Positions 1 through 7,387 are shown, counted from the first letter of the stretch. The stretch is 19,858 bases of DNA from Desulfonatronospira sp. (GCA_003563255.1 PWSL01000452.1:1-19858); one strand, 5' to 3'. Notes: generated by a model from the letters alone, not told the origin. Made by a program: numbers and translations.

Positions 1-101
1 AAAAAAGAAAAAAATCCTTGCTTGCTTGCATGTTTGTAGGCGCTTAGCACAAATTTCAAACAAACATGTTGTTTCATTTTTAAAGAAAGCCAAGAGGTTA
101 T

Positions 102-187
102 GCCCACGGAACACACGGAAGGGCACGGAAGTTTTAAAGCGTTGCGAAGCAACGCATATTCCGTGAAATTCCGTGTATTCCGTGGGC
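102..187. repeat. Long imperfect inverted repeat of the CACGGA type with an inner hairpin
   Basis: Two 29-base arms (102-130 and 159-187) are complementary except at four positions. Each arm carries three spaced copies of CACGGA or its complement. Between them sits a second perfect stem of 7 bp with a GAA loop (139-155). The structure lies 3' of the minus-strand gene that ends at 256 and could fold in its transcript, but there is no adjacent T-run, so a simple intrinsic terminator is not supported. Repeats of this look are common in environmental bacterial genomes as REP-like elements (general knowledge); no cognate transposase is visible here. The rest of 1-255 shows no gene, only a 9-bp inverted repeat at 29-37/60-68. 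Confidence 0.7.
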
Positions 188-255
188 AGTCTCTTTTGCC
201 CCGAATGGGCCTCTTTTTCCGCGCAGGGTCGAGGAACAAACATATATTATGTAGT

Positions 256-2106
256 CTATTCCTGTTCCTGATCCTCCTGCAACATGGCCATGATTTCTTC
301 CCGGATAACACCGGCGGCTGCAGACGGTACCTGTTTCTGAACCAGCTCTTCCAGTTCGTATCTCAGCTGGGATGCCAGGTGGCGGAGGTCTTCCCTGCTG
401 ACTGAAGCCTGGTTAAGGGAGTCAATTTTTTCCTGCAGTTCAGGATCAGGCTGTTTTTGTCTGTCCTTTATCTCTCCTATGTCCTGGCTCAGTTCAGTAA
501 GTTTTTCCTGCATTTTGCCCCAGTAGGTCAGCGCGTTCTCCAGTTCCATGGCCAGGGATTTCTTTTCACTCTGCCAGGTTGATACAAGCTCCTGGATGCG
601 GCTTTCCATGCTCCGGACCACTTCATCTTTCAGGCTGGTCAGGTCCGGGGCCTGCTCCTGAGAGGACCGGGCGGAGTTTAATGCATTATTGATTTTTTTT
701 TCCAGCTCATCTCTGAGGGCCTGAATATCCGGGATATCCAGGCTGCCCAGCTGATCCTCAAGGATTTTAATCCTTTCGTTTAAGTCCTGCAGCTCGTTTT
801 GGCGCAGGGAATCCAGGTCCTGCTGCAGCTGTTCCCGGACCCTCTGGACTGCGTTGTCAGTGATGCCGGGGCTTAGTTCCTGGATTTTTTTTTCCATGTC
901 GTGGTATAGTTGCTGCCTGAATTCCCCCGGGTCGAAATCTTTTTCAGTAATCTCTTCCGGTGCTTCCGGGGCGCTTGGGGCCATTTCATCGATCTTTTGC
1001 TCCATCCGGGCCTGCAGTGCCTGAATGTCAGGAATCTGAATCCCTGCTACCTGTTCTTCAAGGGAATTCAGCCTGGAAAATATATCCTGCAAATCATTTT
1101 CGCGAAAAGTTTCCAGTTTTTCATGTATTTCCCCCCTGGCTTTTTCCAGGGCCTGGTCAGTGATTTTCGGGATAATATCCTGGATAAATCCCAGTTCTGA
1201 GCCTTTTTCTTCCAGGGTTTGCAGGACCCGGCTGGAAAATTCATCCTCCACGGTCTGGAGTTGCTCCTGCAGCCTGTGTAGTTGCTCCTGCATGTCTTCC
1301 ATCTGCTGTGCCAGATGCTCCACACCGTCTGGTACATCCTTCTCAGGCCGGGTTAAAGTCTGGGCAGGAGCGGGTTCCAGGCCGGGAGACTGCCGGGGAT
1401 CAGGCGCAGTTTGCGGTTCGGCCTGTGTTGCAGGTTCTTCAGTGGATTCAGGTCCAGTCACGGGTTCAGGTTCCTGTTTATCACCCACGGGTTTTTCAAG
1501 GATAGGTTCTTCAGGTTCCGGCGCAGGTTCCGGCTTTACTTCCTGTTTAGCATCGGGTTCCAACTCAGTCTCGGGTGCGGACCTGTCTTCAGGGACTTGT
1601 TCTTCTTGCTTCTCTAAAGGCTCAGGAGTTTCATCCCCGGATAAGTCTTCTTCATCAGGTTGAGATTTCCGGGCCTTTTCTTCCTGTACTGCTTCATCAT
1701 CAAAAAGATGATTTAGCTCGGGGTCCGCACTGGAGCCGGTCTTTGCCTGTTTATTCTGGGAATCCTCAGTGCTTTCCTGCAACAACTCATTTATATAGTT
1801 GTCGGCTTCGGAATCATGCTCTGAAGAACTCACTTCCTGGGCATCCTCCTGGTCATGATCCTTGAAAAGGTCCTCGAATTCCTTGTCCAGGTCATCAGTC
1901 TCCTGGTCCTGTACTGCATCCTCATCATCATCCAGACTGTCAAAAAGGTCCTTTAAATCATCATCGAAATCCTCATCAGGCTCTTTAGAAGATTTCCCGG
2001 GGGCTTCCCGGGAGGATTTGATTATCTCGGGATCTCCCTCTTCGATTACTTCCGTCAGGTCGATTACTTCCTCATCCCAATGTTCTTTTTTCTGTTTTTC
2101 AGCCAT
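256..2106 (-). CDS. Acidic, proline/glutamate-rich coiled-coil protein with a 100-residue internal repeat, function unknown
   Basis: I do not recognise a named family. The 616-residue protein has no signal peptide or membrane segment, so it is probably cytosolic. Residues 1-150 are very acidic and hold several short D/E-x-L-x-x-L/F motifs (DDLKDLF, EFEDLF, DNYINELL, PELNHLF). Residues about 150-255 are rich in Pro and Glu and look like a disordered linker. Residues about 260-610 are predicted coiled coil. Within that part, a unit starting ITD(Q/N)A and containing the shared motif IPDIQAL recurs exactly 100 residues later (about 315-372 and 415-472), and a later MExxIQEL motif recurs after 96. 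The ATG at 2106 is preferred because AAGG lies 8 bases upstream; an in-frame TTG at 2127 would add seven residues. It appears monocistronic. A scaffold or surface-assembly role is conceivable but is inference only. Confidence 0.8.
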   Translation of the reverse strand: MAEKQKKEHWDEEVIDLTEVIEEGDPEIIKSSREAPGKSSKEPDEDFDDDLKDLFDSLDDDEDAVQDQETDDLDKEFEDLFKDHDQEDAQEVSSSEHDSEADNYINELLQESTEDSQNKQAKTGSSADPELNHLFDDEAVQEEKARKSQPDEEDLSGDETPEPLEKQEEQVPEDRSAPETELEPDAKQEVKPEPAPEPEEPILEKPVGDKQEPEPVTGPESTEEPATQAEPQTAPDPRQSPGLEPAPAQTLTRPEKDVPDGVEHLAQQMEDMQEQLHRLQEQLQTVEDEFSSRVLQTLEEKGSELGFIQDIIPKITDQALEKARGEIHEKLETFRENDLQDIFSRLNSLEEQVAGIQIPDIQALQARMEQKIDEMAPSAPEAPEEITEKDFDPGEFRQQLYHDMEKKIQELSPGITDNAVQRVREQLQQDLDSLRQNELQDLNERIKILEDQLGSLDIPDIQALRDELEKKINNALNSARSSQEQAPDLTSLKDEVVRSMESRIQELVSTWQSEKKSLAMELENALTYWGKMQEKLTELSQDIGEIKDRQKQPDPELQEKIDSLNQASVSREDLRHLASQLRYELEELVQKQVPSAAAGVIREEIMAMLQEDQEQE

Positions 2107-2221
2107 CTGCACCGCCTTGGTCAGCAAGTTGCAATAATTTTTGGATGTGAATAATAATTGAGGGCCGGCATACTGGTCCCTTGAATGAAGGCTTTAGGGT
2201 GTTGCCCGTGATTTTTCGGCT

Positions 2222-2250
2222 ATTATACTGGACATAGGGGGTAAAAGCAA
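2222..2250 (-). promoter_or_regulatory. Predicted sigma70 promoter of the acidic coiled-coil gene
   Basis: Reading the minus strand, TTGCTT (2250-2245) is followed after 17 bases by a perfect TATAAT (2227-2222). It lies about 115 bases upstream of the chosen ATG. The -10 box is ideal and the -35 box weak. This is a prediction from sequence only. Confidence 0.45.
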
Positions 2251-2284
2251 GGGGTTCCAAAGGCATGGTGAGAATAAAAAAACA

Positions 2285-2391
2285 GTACCTGTTTAGCGTT
2301 TTGCATGTAGCACGGGGACTGGCTCCCCGCACTTATTTTTCTGACAGAAGACTGACAAATTTTGATAAATTAGTGCGGGATGCCTGTCCCC
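2285..2391. repeat. GGGGACTGGCTC-family palindromic element
   Basis: The left part (2285-2325) reads GTACCTGTTTAGCG, then a variable stretch, then GGGGACTGGCTC. It matches the left parts of the copies at 5041 and 5127. From GGGGACTGGCTCCCCGCAC (2314 on) the sequence pairs imperfectly with GTGCGGGATGCCTGTCCCC ending at 2391, giving a hairpin of about 25 bp per arm. No open frame of interest lies in it. It is a diverged relative of the element at 5041-5277; no target duplication was found here. Confidence 0.65.
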
Positions 2392-2464
2392 AGTTGAGAC
2401 AGGTTATAAATTTTTGAAGTTTCTCTGTAGTGGTAGGCTTTGCCGCAAAAATGGCGTGTTGTTG

Positions 2465-2530
2465 AAATAAGTGCCGGGTGCCTGTCCCCGGTAGCCGAGG
2501 CAAAAATTTATATAAAGTGTCGCTGTAGTG
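2465..2530. repeat. Partial (right-arm) copy of the same repeat family
   Basis: AATAAGTGCCGGGTGCCTGTCCCC is the right-arm sequence of the family without its left partner. It is followed by AAAGTGTCGCTGTAGTG, which resembles the arm ends of the copies near 10820 and 14970. A similar GTTTCTCTGTAGTG lies after the neighbouring copy at about 2418-2432, so this gap probably holds nested or successive insertions. Together with the element at 2285-2391 this accounts for much of the 2107-2628 gap; no gene is seen in that gap. Confidence 0.5.
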
Positions 2531-2580
2531 ATAATACAAGGTGCATAATTTCGTGAGGGATGGGAAAAAGGGCTTCCACC

Positions 2581-2610
2581 AAAAAAAAGAGGGGGCAAGG
2601 CCCCCTCTTT
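2581..2610 (-). terminator. Rho-independent terminator of the tetraheme cytochrome gene
   Basis: On the minus strand a GC-rich stem GAGGGGG/CCCCCTC (2607-2589) with a short CTTG-type loop is followed directly by a run of eight or more T (2588-2581). It lies about 20 bases after the cytochrome stop codon. This is a textbook intrinsic terminator. Confidence 0.92.
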
Positions 2611-2628
2611 TACTGGAATAATTAGAAG

Positions 2629-3102
2629 TTACTCATCTTTGGGATGACATTCAGGACATGCTGTAGGCCCGGACTCTTCGCCGGCCCTGGCCAGGTCGCG
2701 GTGGCAGCCGGTCATGCACAGGTCATGATAGGCCTTGTAGAAGTACCTGATGTCTCTTCTGTCCTGGGGCTCTTCAGCCACAGCCATGTCGTGACAGCCC
2801 TCGCTCATACAGCCCTTGATCTCGTAAGTACCGTCCCAGGGCTCCCCTTCAGCGTCATGGTGGCATTCGCCGCAGTCAAAGTCTCCATGCACAGTGTGGG
2901 AGAAGGGTGACGGGGCCTCTCTCATTTCTCCGTACTCCTCGGGAGCATAAAGCAGCCATTCGTCAGCATATGTGCCGAACTCGTACTCCATGTCCTGGTC
3001 CAGTCTCTCATGTCGCTCGGTCAGTCCAGCGTAGAGGCTGGGCAGCAGTACGAAGCCCACAAAAAAAGCACAGATCATACCGATAACAATGGATTTCCTC
3101 AT
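2629..3102 (-). CDS. Periplasmic tetraheme c-type cytochrome, class III (c3-like), with unusual haem-motif spacing
   Basis: The 157-residue product starts with a Sec signal peptide (charged MRK, hydrophobic 5-20, cleavage near residue 25). Four haem c motifs follow: CGECH (77-81, CX2CH), CMSEGCH (98-104, CX4CH), CMTGCH (129-134, CX3CH) and CPECH (149-153, CX2CH). Extra histidines H69, H72, H82 and H126 sit where class III cytochromes place the sixth ligands, so four bis-His haems are expected. Classic tetraheme c3 uses CX2CH, CX4CH, CX2CH, CX4CH, so sites 3 and 4 deviate. The role is probably periplasmic electron transfer with hydrogenases or membrane redox complexes (family knowledge). An ideal AAGGAGGT (3120-3113) favours the ATG at 3102; an upstream GTG at 3114 overlaps that site and is unlikely. 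The gene has its own likely promoter and a strong terminator. A long acidic stretch (28-65) precedes the haem domain. Confidence 0.9.
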   Translation of the reverse strand: MRKSIVIGMICAFFVGFVLLPSLYAGLTERHERLDQDMEYEFGTYADEWLLYAPEEYGEMREAPSPFSHTVHGDFDCGECHHDAEGEPWDGTYEIKGCMSEGCHDMAVAEEPQDRRDIRYFYKAYHDLCMTGCHRDLARAGEESGPTACPECHPKDE

Positions 3103-3160
3103 AATTTTCAACACCTCCTTATACCTTTAACATTGTAAAAAAAAGCACAACCTGACCTCC

Positions 3161-3189
3161 TTGATATACCCAATACAAGAGGTTGTCAA
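3161..3189 (-). promoter_or_regulatory. Predicted sigma70 promoter of the tetraheme cytochrome gene
   Basis: On the minus strand a perfect TTGACA (3189-3184) is spaced 17 bases from TATCAA (3166-3161). It lies between hemL and the cytochrome start, giving a leader of roughly 50 bases. This suggests that the cytochrome is transcribed separately from, or in addition to, hemL. Confidence 0.5.
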
Positions 3190-3201
3190 GAAGAGTCTTG
3201 A
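3186..3201. promoter_or_regulatory. Short palindrome overlapping the -35 box, possible operator
   Basis: TCAAGA-AGAG-TCTTGA is a perfect 6-bp inverted repeat with a 4-base spacer. It overlaps the predicted -35 box of the cytochrome promoter and lies 14 bases beyond the hemL stop. It could bind a dimeric regulator, or be a weak hairpin at the end of hemL. There is no further support. Confidence 0.25.
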
Positions 3202-3214
3202 ATGTTTGGTTTTA

Positions 3215-4483
3215 TTAGAATTTGAGATTGTGGGCGGCTTCCAGAGTACGTTCCCACTCCCTGGAGCCATGGGCGAAGGAATTGAAAGTACACTCAAAGT
3301 TGGAAGGGGCCAGATAAATTTTTTGCTTCCGCATCCCGGAGTAGAACTTGCAAAACAGAGATTGATCCGAGTTTTTGGCGGATGTGAAATCCTTCACAGG
3401 CTGCTCGCAGAAAAACAGGGTCATGATGGAAGCCAGTTGATTAAGCTGAATCGGCAGTCCCTTTTCTTCCAGGATTTTCTTCAGTTCCAGACCCATTTCC
3501 CGGGTTTTATGCTCCAGGGTATCATAATCCATCTTCTGGAGAGTCTGCAGGGTGGCAATGCCTGCGGACATGGCCAGGGGATTGCCGGCCAGGGTCCCGG
3601 CCTGATAGATATCGCCCACCGGGGCCATTTTCTGCATGATTTCCTTTTTACCCCCATAAGCGCCCACGGGCATGCCTCCTCCGATGATTTTGCCCAGGCA
3701 TGTGAGATCCGGAACCACATTGTAATAGCCCTGAGCACCGGCATAGGAGAGCCTGAAACCGGTTATGACCTCGTCAAAAACCAGCAGAGCACCGTACTGG
3801 TCAGCCAGTTTGCGCAGGCCTTCCAGAAAGCCAGGTTCAGGAGGCACAAGCCCCATATTGCCGGCTGCAGGCTCCACGAATACGGCGGCTATCTCTTCCC
3901 CGTTTTCAGAGAATAGCTCCTGGACCTGTTCCAGATTGTTGTAGTCAGCCAGGAGAGTCTGGGAGACCACTTCCGCGGGGACCCCCGGTGTGCCTGGAAT
4001 GCTCAGGGTGGCAGCCCCGGATCCTGCGCTGGCCAGAAAAGCGTCCACGTGTCCATGGTAACATCCGGTGAATTTGATCACCTTGCTGCGCCCGGTATGA
4101 CCCCGGGCCAGACGCAGGGCGGACATGGTGGCTTCGGTTCCGGAATTGACCATGCGGACCATGTCCACACCGGGCAGGGCACTGGTGATTTCCCGGGCCA
4201 GATCTACTTCGGCCTCGCAGGGAGCCCCGAAGCTGGCGCCGTTTCCCAGGGCCTTTTCCAGGGCGGACTTGACCGCGGGGTGGTTGTGCCCAAGGATCAT
4301 GGGACCCCATGACATGACATAATCGATGAATGCATCCCCCTCCTGGGAATAGATATAAGGGCCGTCAGCCCTGGCGATGAAGAGGGGATGCATGCCTACG
4401 CTGCCGCAGGCCCTTACAGGGCTGTTTACTCCTCCGGGAATCAGTTCCCTGGCAGTGTTGAAAAGATCCTGTGAAATGCTCAT
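3215..4483 (-). CDS. hemL: Glutamate-1-semialdehyde 2,1-aminomutase
   Basis: The 422-residue cytosolic enzyme converts glutamate-1-semialdehyde to 5-aminolevulinate, the last step of the C5 route to tetrapyrroles. It is a fold-type I PLP enzyme of normal length. Visible hallmarks are [10 protein letters not shown] near the N terminus (16-25), [10 protein letters not shown] (113-122), [11 protein letters not shown] (140-150), FDEVITGFR (236-244) with Asp237 for the pyridine nitrogen, and [16 protein letters not shown] with the PLP-binding Lys265. The ATG at 4483 has GAGGTGAT close upstream. It follows the ahbB-like gene by 44 bases in the same direction, so the two are probably co-transcribed and supply the siroheme-derived haem pathway. 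Confidence 0.97.
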   Translation of the reverse strand: MSISQDLFNTARELIPGGVNSPVRACGSVGMHPLFIARADGPYIYSQEGDAFIDYVMSWGPMILGHNHPAVKSALEKALGNGASFGAPCEAEVDLAREITSALPGVDMVRMVNSGTEATMSALRLARGHTGRSKVIKFTGCYHGHVDAFLASAGSGAATLSIPGTPGVPAEVVSQTLLADYNNLEQVQELFSENGEEIAAVFVEPAAGNMGLVPPEPGFLEGLRKLADQYGALLVFDEVITGFRLSYAGAQGYYNVVPDLTCLGKIIGGGMPVGAYGGKKEIMQKMAPVGDIYQAGTLAGNPLAMSAGIATLQTLQKMDYDTLEHKTREMGLELKKILEEKGLPIQLNQLASIMTLFFCEQPVKDFTSAKNSDQSLFCKFYSGMRKQKIYLAPSNFECTFNSFAHGSREWERTLEAAHNLKF

Positions 4484-4527
4484 AGATCACCTCGATGCAG
4501 TTATGTTTTTATGTGAAGACTGAAACT

Positions 4528-5007
4528 CTAAAAATACCTCATGGAAGTTTTTTTGAGTTCCCTGTAGCTGAAAAGCATTTCGAACTGGTTCACCCCCGTT
4601 TCACCGGCAAGTTCTTGAACAACCCGGCAGCAGTGTTCCGGGCTGCGGCCGTGGACCATGGTATAAAGGTTGTAGGGCCAGTCCATGCAGTTGATGCGCT
4701 GGTAACAATGGGTGATCTCCGGGCGGTTGGACATGGTGCGGCCGATATGGCTGATATCCTGGTCCTGCTCCACGTACCAGGCCACCATGGCGTTGTGGCC
4801 GTACCCGGCCTGCTGGTGCCTGAGGGTTGCGCCGAACCTGCGGATAATGCCACGTTCTTTGAGTCCCCGCAGGAGATCCAGGACCTCATTCTCCGATAAG
4901 CCCACCCTGGAGGCGATATCGGCAAAGGGGGACTGAGAATCGGGCAGATCAGCCTGCACGATTCGCAGAACTTCAATTTCCTGCTGTGAAAATTCCACGG
5001 GAGTCAT
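4528..5007 (-). CDS. ahbB: AsnC/Lrp-type siroheme decarboxylase subunit (AhbB-like)
   Basis: The 159-residue protein has an N-terminal winged helix (about 8-60: IEVLRIVQADLP...VLDLLRGLKERGIIRRFGATLRH) and a C-terminal Lrp-like alpha/beta domain. The RRFGATLRHQQAGYGHNAMVAW segment is typical of the NirD/G/H/L-AhbA/B family, which decarboxylates siroheme to 12,18-didecarboxysiroheme. That step belongs to the alternative haem pathway of sulfate reducers and to haem d1 synthesis. AhbA and AhbB form a heterodimer; the RFGA-LRH pattern resembles the B-type subunit, but the A/B assignment is uncertain and no partner gene is in the window. The ATG at 5007 has AAAGG about 10 bases upstream. Placement before hemL supports a tetrapyrrole role. 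A mobile element has landed about 25 bases upstream of the start codon and may have replaced its native promoter. Confidence 0.85.
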   Translation of the reverse strand: MTPVEFSQQEIEVLRIVQADLPDSQSPFADIASRVGLSENEVLDLLRGLKERGIIRRFGATLRHQQAGYGHNAMVAWYVEQDQDISHIGRTMSNRPEITHCYQRINCMDWPYNLYTMVHGRSPEHCCRVVQELAGETGVNQFEMLFSYRELKKTSMRYF

Positions 5008-5032
5008 GATGCATGCACCTTTATAAAAGTTT

Positions 5033-5285
5033 CTGTCGCCGTATCTGTTCAGCGCTTTGGATGTGGCATGGGGACTGGCTCTCCCCGCACTTATTATTAA
5101 AACCTGTCAATCATCCTTCAGAAAAAGTATCTGTTTAGCGCTATGAATGTGGCATGGGGACTGGCTCTTCCGGGACCCACTTGTCCCAGAAAATGAGTCA
5201 TTTTGAGCACAAATAAATGCTCAAGTGGGTCCCGGAGTGCCTGTCCCCTGCTTTCCTTAAAAGCGCTAAACAGATACCTGTCGCC
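5033..5285. mobile_element. MITE-like element (5041-5277) with terminal inverted repeats and an 8-bp target duplication
   Basis: The left end GTATCTGTTCAGCGCT (5041-5056) and right end AGCGCTAAACAGATAC (5262-5277) are inverted repeats matching at 15 of 16 bases. CTGTCGCC lies immediately outside both ends (5033-5040 and 5278-5285), as expected for an 8-bp target-site duplication. An internal second copy of the left end (5127-5171) gives an inner hairpin, 5127-5277, that pairs through GGGACCCACTTG/CAAGTGGGTCCC. The element holds GGGGACTGGCTC twice and its complement-like CTGTCCCC once. It encodes no transposase, so it would be mobilised in trans. An 8-bp duplication fits several IS families; I cannot assign one. 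It sits in the leader of ahbB. Confidence 0.75.
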
Positions 5286-5354
5286 GATGCTGTGCGTATA
5301 TTATGTTTTTTAGCGTTTTTTATACCCGGAATCAAGCCTTTATCCCTGGGCCGG

Positions 5355-5472
5355 GGTTGTAAGCATTCAGGGGGTGCTGGAATCACGCCTCTGGCGTGAC
5401 TGGGGACAGTCCACGCGACACCTTATCTGAACAAATACAAAATAACAGACGCGAAGTATTGTGAACCTGCAC
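5355..5472 (+). repeat. Dispersed 118-base repeat, copy A
   Basis: The sequence from GGTTGTAAGCATTCA to GTGAACCTGCAC matches 18156-18274 with only about a dozen differences. It contains a 7-bp hairpin TCACGCC-TCT-GGCGTGA (5383-5399) and GGGGACAGTCC. It lies beyond the 3' end of xerC. With the element at 5041-5277 it fills most of the 5008-5517 gap; I see no credible gene there. A further GGGGGACAGTCTCC lies at 5487-5500. Confidence 0.85.
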
Positions 5473-5517
5473 TGCAAGTACTTAGCGGGGGACAGTCTCC
5501 AGGCCTGGTGCCAGGAA

Positions 5518-6477
5518 CTACCACTGAGGATCCCCTGAATGCTTACCCGGGGTTTTGACCGGGCCCTTGGCCAGGGGGTGGGCACTGTCGTAGGTGCGCA
5601 TGACCTGGTCCAGGTTCAAGTGGGTGTAACGCTGGGTGGAGGAAATGCGGCTGTGCCCCAGCAGTTCCTGCACGATACGCAGGTCCGCCCCGGCCTGCAG
5701 CAGGTGGGTGGCGAAGCTGTGGCGCAGAGTGTGTGGGCTGACCCCTTGGGCCCTGGCAAAGATCAGTCCCAGGCGCTGGATGATCCTGGCGGCCTGCCTG
5801 CGGTGCAGGCGGTTGCCCCGCATGCCCAGAAAAAGGGCTTTTTCGCGGATACCGGGTTCAAAGGCCCGACGCTGGGCAATGTATTGAACCAGCCTTTCCA
5901 GGCCGGGCTGCGTCAGAAAGGCCAGCCTTTCCTTGCGTCCCTTACCCTGGACCCGGACCAGCCTCTGGCCCTGATCCACGTCGTCCAGGTCCAGACCCAG
6001 GGCCTCGCTCACCCGCAGTCCCGAGCCATACAGGACCTCTGCCAGAGCAAGGTCGCGAAGGTTCCTGGGGCTTGGTTCCAGTTCGGCCTGGACCAGTTCC
6101 AACGCCTGGTCAACATTCAGAACCCCGGGCTGGGGCTTTTCCTGTTTGGGATTTTTCACCCCGGTACAGGGGTTTTGCCGGATGGTTTTGTTTTTCAGTA
6201 GAAACCGGAAAAAAGATCGCAGGCTGGAGAGCTTGCGGGCCATGGAGGATTTGGCCAGGCCCTGGTTGTGCATATGCACCAGAAATGCGTGTACGTCCGC
6301 CCTGACAACTTCCCCGGGGCTGGCACAGGTCTTGTTTGTGGATTGTAGAAACTCTTCCCATTGCAGAAGATCCTGGGAATAAGCCTCCAGGGTTGCCCCG
6401 GCAAAGCCTTTTTCCACATCCAGGTGGGCCAGAAAGGCCAGGATTTCATCCGGAAGGTTGTCTGCGGTCAAGGACAT
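5518..6477 (-). CDS. xerC: Tyrosine recombinase XerC
   Basis: The 319-residue protein has an N-terminal SAM-like core-binding domain (about 10-100) and a C-terminal catalytic domain. All catalytic residues are present: Arg155 (GSGLRVSE), Lys179 (QGKGRKER), His249 and Arg252 (HTLRHSFATHLL), His275 (LLGHSRI) and the nucleophile Tyr284 (TQRYTHL). Length and the C-terminal YDSAHPLAK motif fit XerC/XerD, which resolve chromosome dimers at dif with FtsK; XerC is preferred over XerD on that C-terminal motif. Its ATG lies inside the 3' end of the REC-GGDEF gene (32-base overlap), which implies translational coupling. Nothing suggests that it belongs to an integron or phage. Confidence 0.9.
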   Translation of the reverse strand: MSLTADNLPDEILAFLAHLDVEKGFAGATLEAYSQDLLQWEEFLQSTNKTCASPGEVVRADVHAFLVHMHNQGLAKSSMARKLSSLRSFFRFLLKNKTIRQNPCTGVKNPKQEKPQPGVLNVDQALELVQAELEPSPRNLRDLALAEVLYGSGLRVSEALGLDLDDVDQGQRLVRVQGKGRKERLAFLTQPGLERLVQYIAQRRAFEPGIREKALFLGMRGNRLHRRQAARIIQRLGLIFARAQGVSPHTLRHSFATHLLQAGADLRIVQELLGHSRISSTQRYTHLNLDQVMRTYDSAHPLAKGPVKTPGKHSGDPQW

Positions 6478-7384
6478 AGGAGCTTCCAGGTTCTTTTTTG
6501 GCTACGCTCTTGAGATTCATGGCCTTTTCCGAAGCTTCACCGTAGTGAGTCAGCTCGCCGTTTCTGTTGAAGATCACGGCAATGGATATGGCCATTAAGG
6601 GGAAAAAACTAGCCCGTCCGTCCCGGGTGCTGGAGTGAATGCCTCCCTGTTTTAAGTCTTGAGGGTCGTAAAAATTGGGCACTATGCTGTCAAAATTCTG
6701 GACCAGCATGGCGCAGACGCTTTCAGCCTTGTCCGGGGGTACTATGAAAACAAAGTCGTCGCCTCCTACGTGGCCCACAAAGGATTCCATACCTGCAAAG
6801 GCCCGGATGGTGTTGACGATTACCCGGGCGGTCATCATAAGGACTTCGTCACCCCTGGAAAAGCCGTACTTGTCGTTGAAGGACTTGAAGTTGTCCAGGT
6901 CAGCGTAGGCCAGTGCGAACTCCAGCTTTCTGTCCAGCATGTCCTGGATCTTGTGAATGATGGAAGTATTGCCCGGAAGCTTGGTCAAGGGATTGGCGTC
7001 CAGTTCCCAGGATGCCCTGGCCATTATCAGTTCCAGGCGCAGCCTGCTTTCATCCACGTCCAGGGGTTTTACCAGGAAATCATCCACCTCTATGGCCGCC
7101 AGATCCGGACCAGCGGCTACTTCTTCTCTGTCCAGGCAGATAACTACAGGTACCTGGCGGTATACATTCTCGCTCTTAAATATCCTGATCAGCTCCATGC
7201 CCTGCAGGTCCGGCATCCTGCTGTCTACAATCAAAAGGTCAGGGGGATTGTTGAAAAGAAGCTCTATAGCCCCCCGTCCACGTTCAAAAACTGTCCAATG
7301 GGCATAGGAACAGGTGGATTTAAGCAGTGTATACAGCTCTGCATCTGCAGAGATCAGAAATATATGGTTTTCAAGCTTCGGCAT
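6446..7384 (-). CDS. Response regulator with REC and GGDEF domains, probable diguanylate cyclase
   Basis: The 312-residue cytosolic protein has a REC domain (about 5-120) with phospho-acceptor Asp54 (LIVDSRMPD) and Lys106 (LVKPLD). The usual acidic pair near the N terminus is reduced to SADA, so phosphorylation may be altered. The GGDEF domain (about 130-305) starts with NPLTKLPGN, has the metal-binding ADLDNFKSFND segment and carries GGDDF (207-211), an accepted active variant of the signature. No RxxD inhibitory site precedes it. An insertion of about 20 residues (about 238-258) interrupts the C-terminal half. The gene begins three bases after the HDOD stop codon, and the last HDOD codons serve as its ribosome binding site. 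It is probably part of one c-di-GMP signalling operon. Confidence 0.88.
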   Translation of the reverse strand: MPKLENHIFLISADAELYTLLKSTCSYAHWTVFERGRGAIELLFNNPPDLLIVDSRMPDLQGMELIRIFKSENVYRQVPVVICLDREEVAAGPDLAAIEVDDFLVKPLDVDESRLRLELIMARASWELDANPLTKLPGNTSIIHKIQDMLDRKLEFALAYADLDNFKSFNDKYGFSRGDEVLMMTARVIVNTIRAFAGMESFVGHVGGDDFVFIVPPDKAESVCAMLVQNFDSIVPNFYDPQDLKQGGIHSSTRDGRASFFPLMAISIAVIFNRNGELTHYGEASEKAMNLKSVAKKEPGSSYVLDRRQPSG

Positions 7385-7387
7385 GCC

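Noticed and set aside
29..68. Inverted repeat CATGTTTGT/ACAAACATG as a terminator for the acidic coiled-coil gene
   Set aside because: The stem is weak, the loop is 22 bases long, and the T-run on the minus strand starts about 15 bases past the stem.
3161..3916. A 251-codon plus-strand frame opposite hemL, and a 255-codon frame opposite the REC-GGDEF gene (6659-7426)
   Set aside because: Both lie antisense to genes with clear domains and show no protein motifs; they follow from the codon bias of the real strand.
5041..5171. Possible CRISPR array from two similar repeats near 5041 and 5127
   Set aside because: Only two copies with a shared palindromic core and no regular spacers; they are ends of a nested mobile element.
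5198..5386. Short minus-strand frame near ahbB
   Set aside because: It runs through the MITE right end and into the dispersed repeat, so it is a by-product of repeat sequence.
5518..6477. Phage or integron integrase
   Set aside because: Length, motifs and operon context fit housekeeping XerC; no attachment site, tRNA end or phage genes are nearby.
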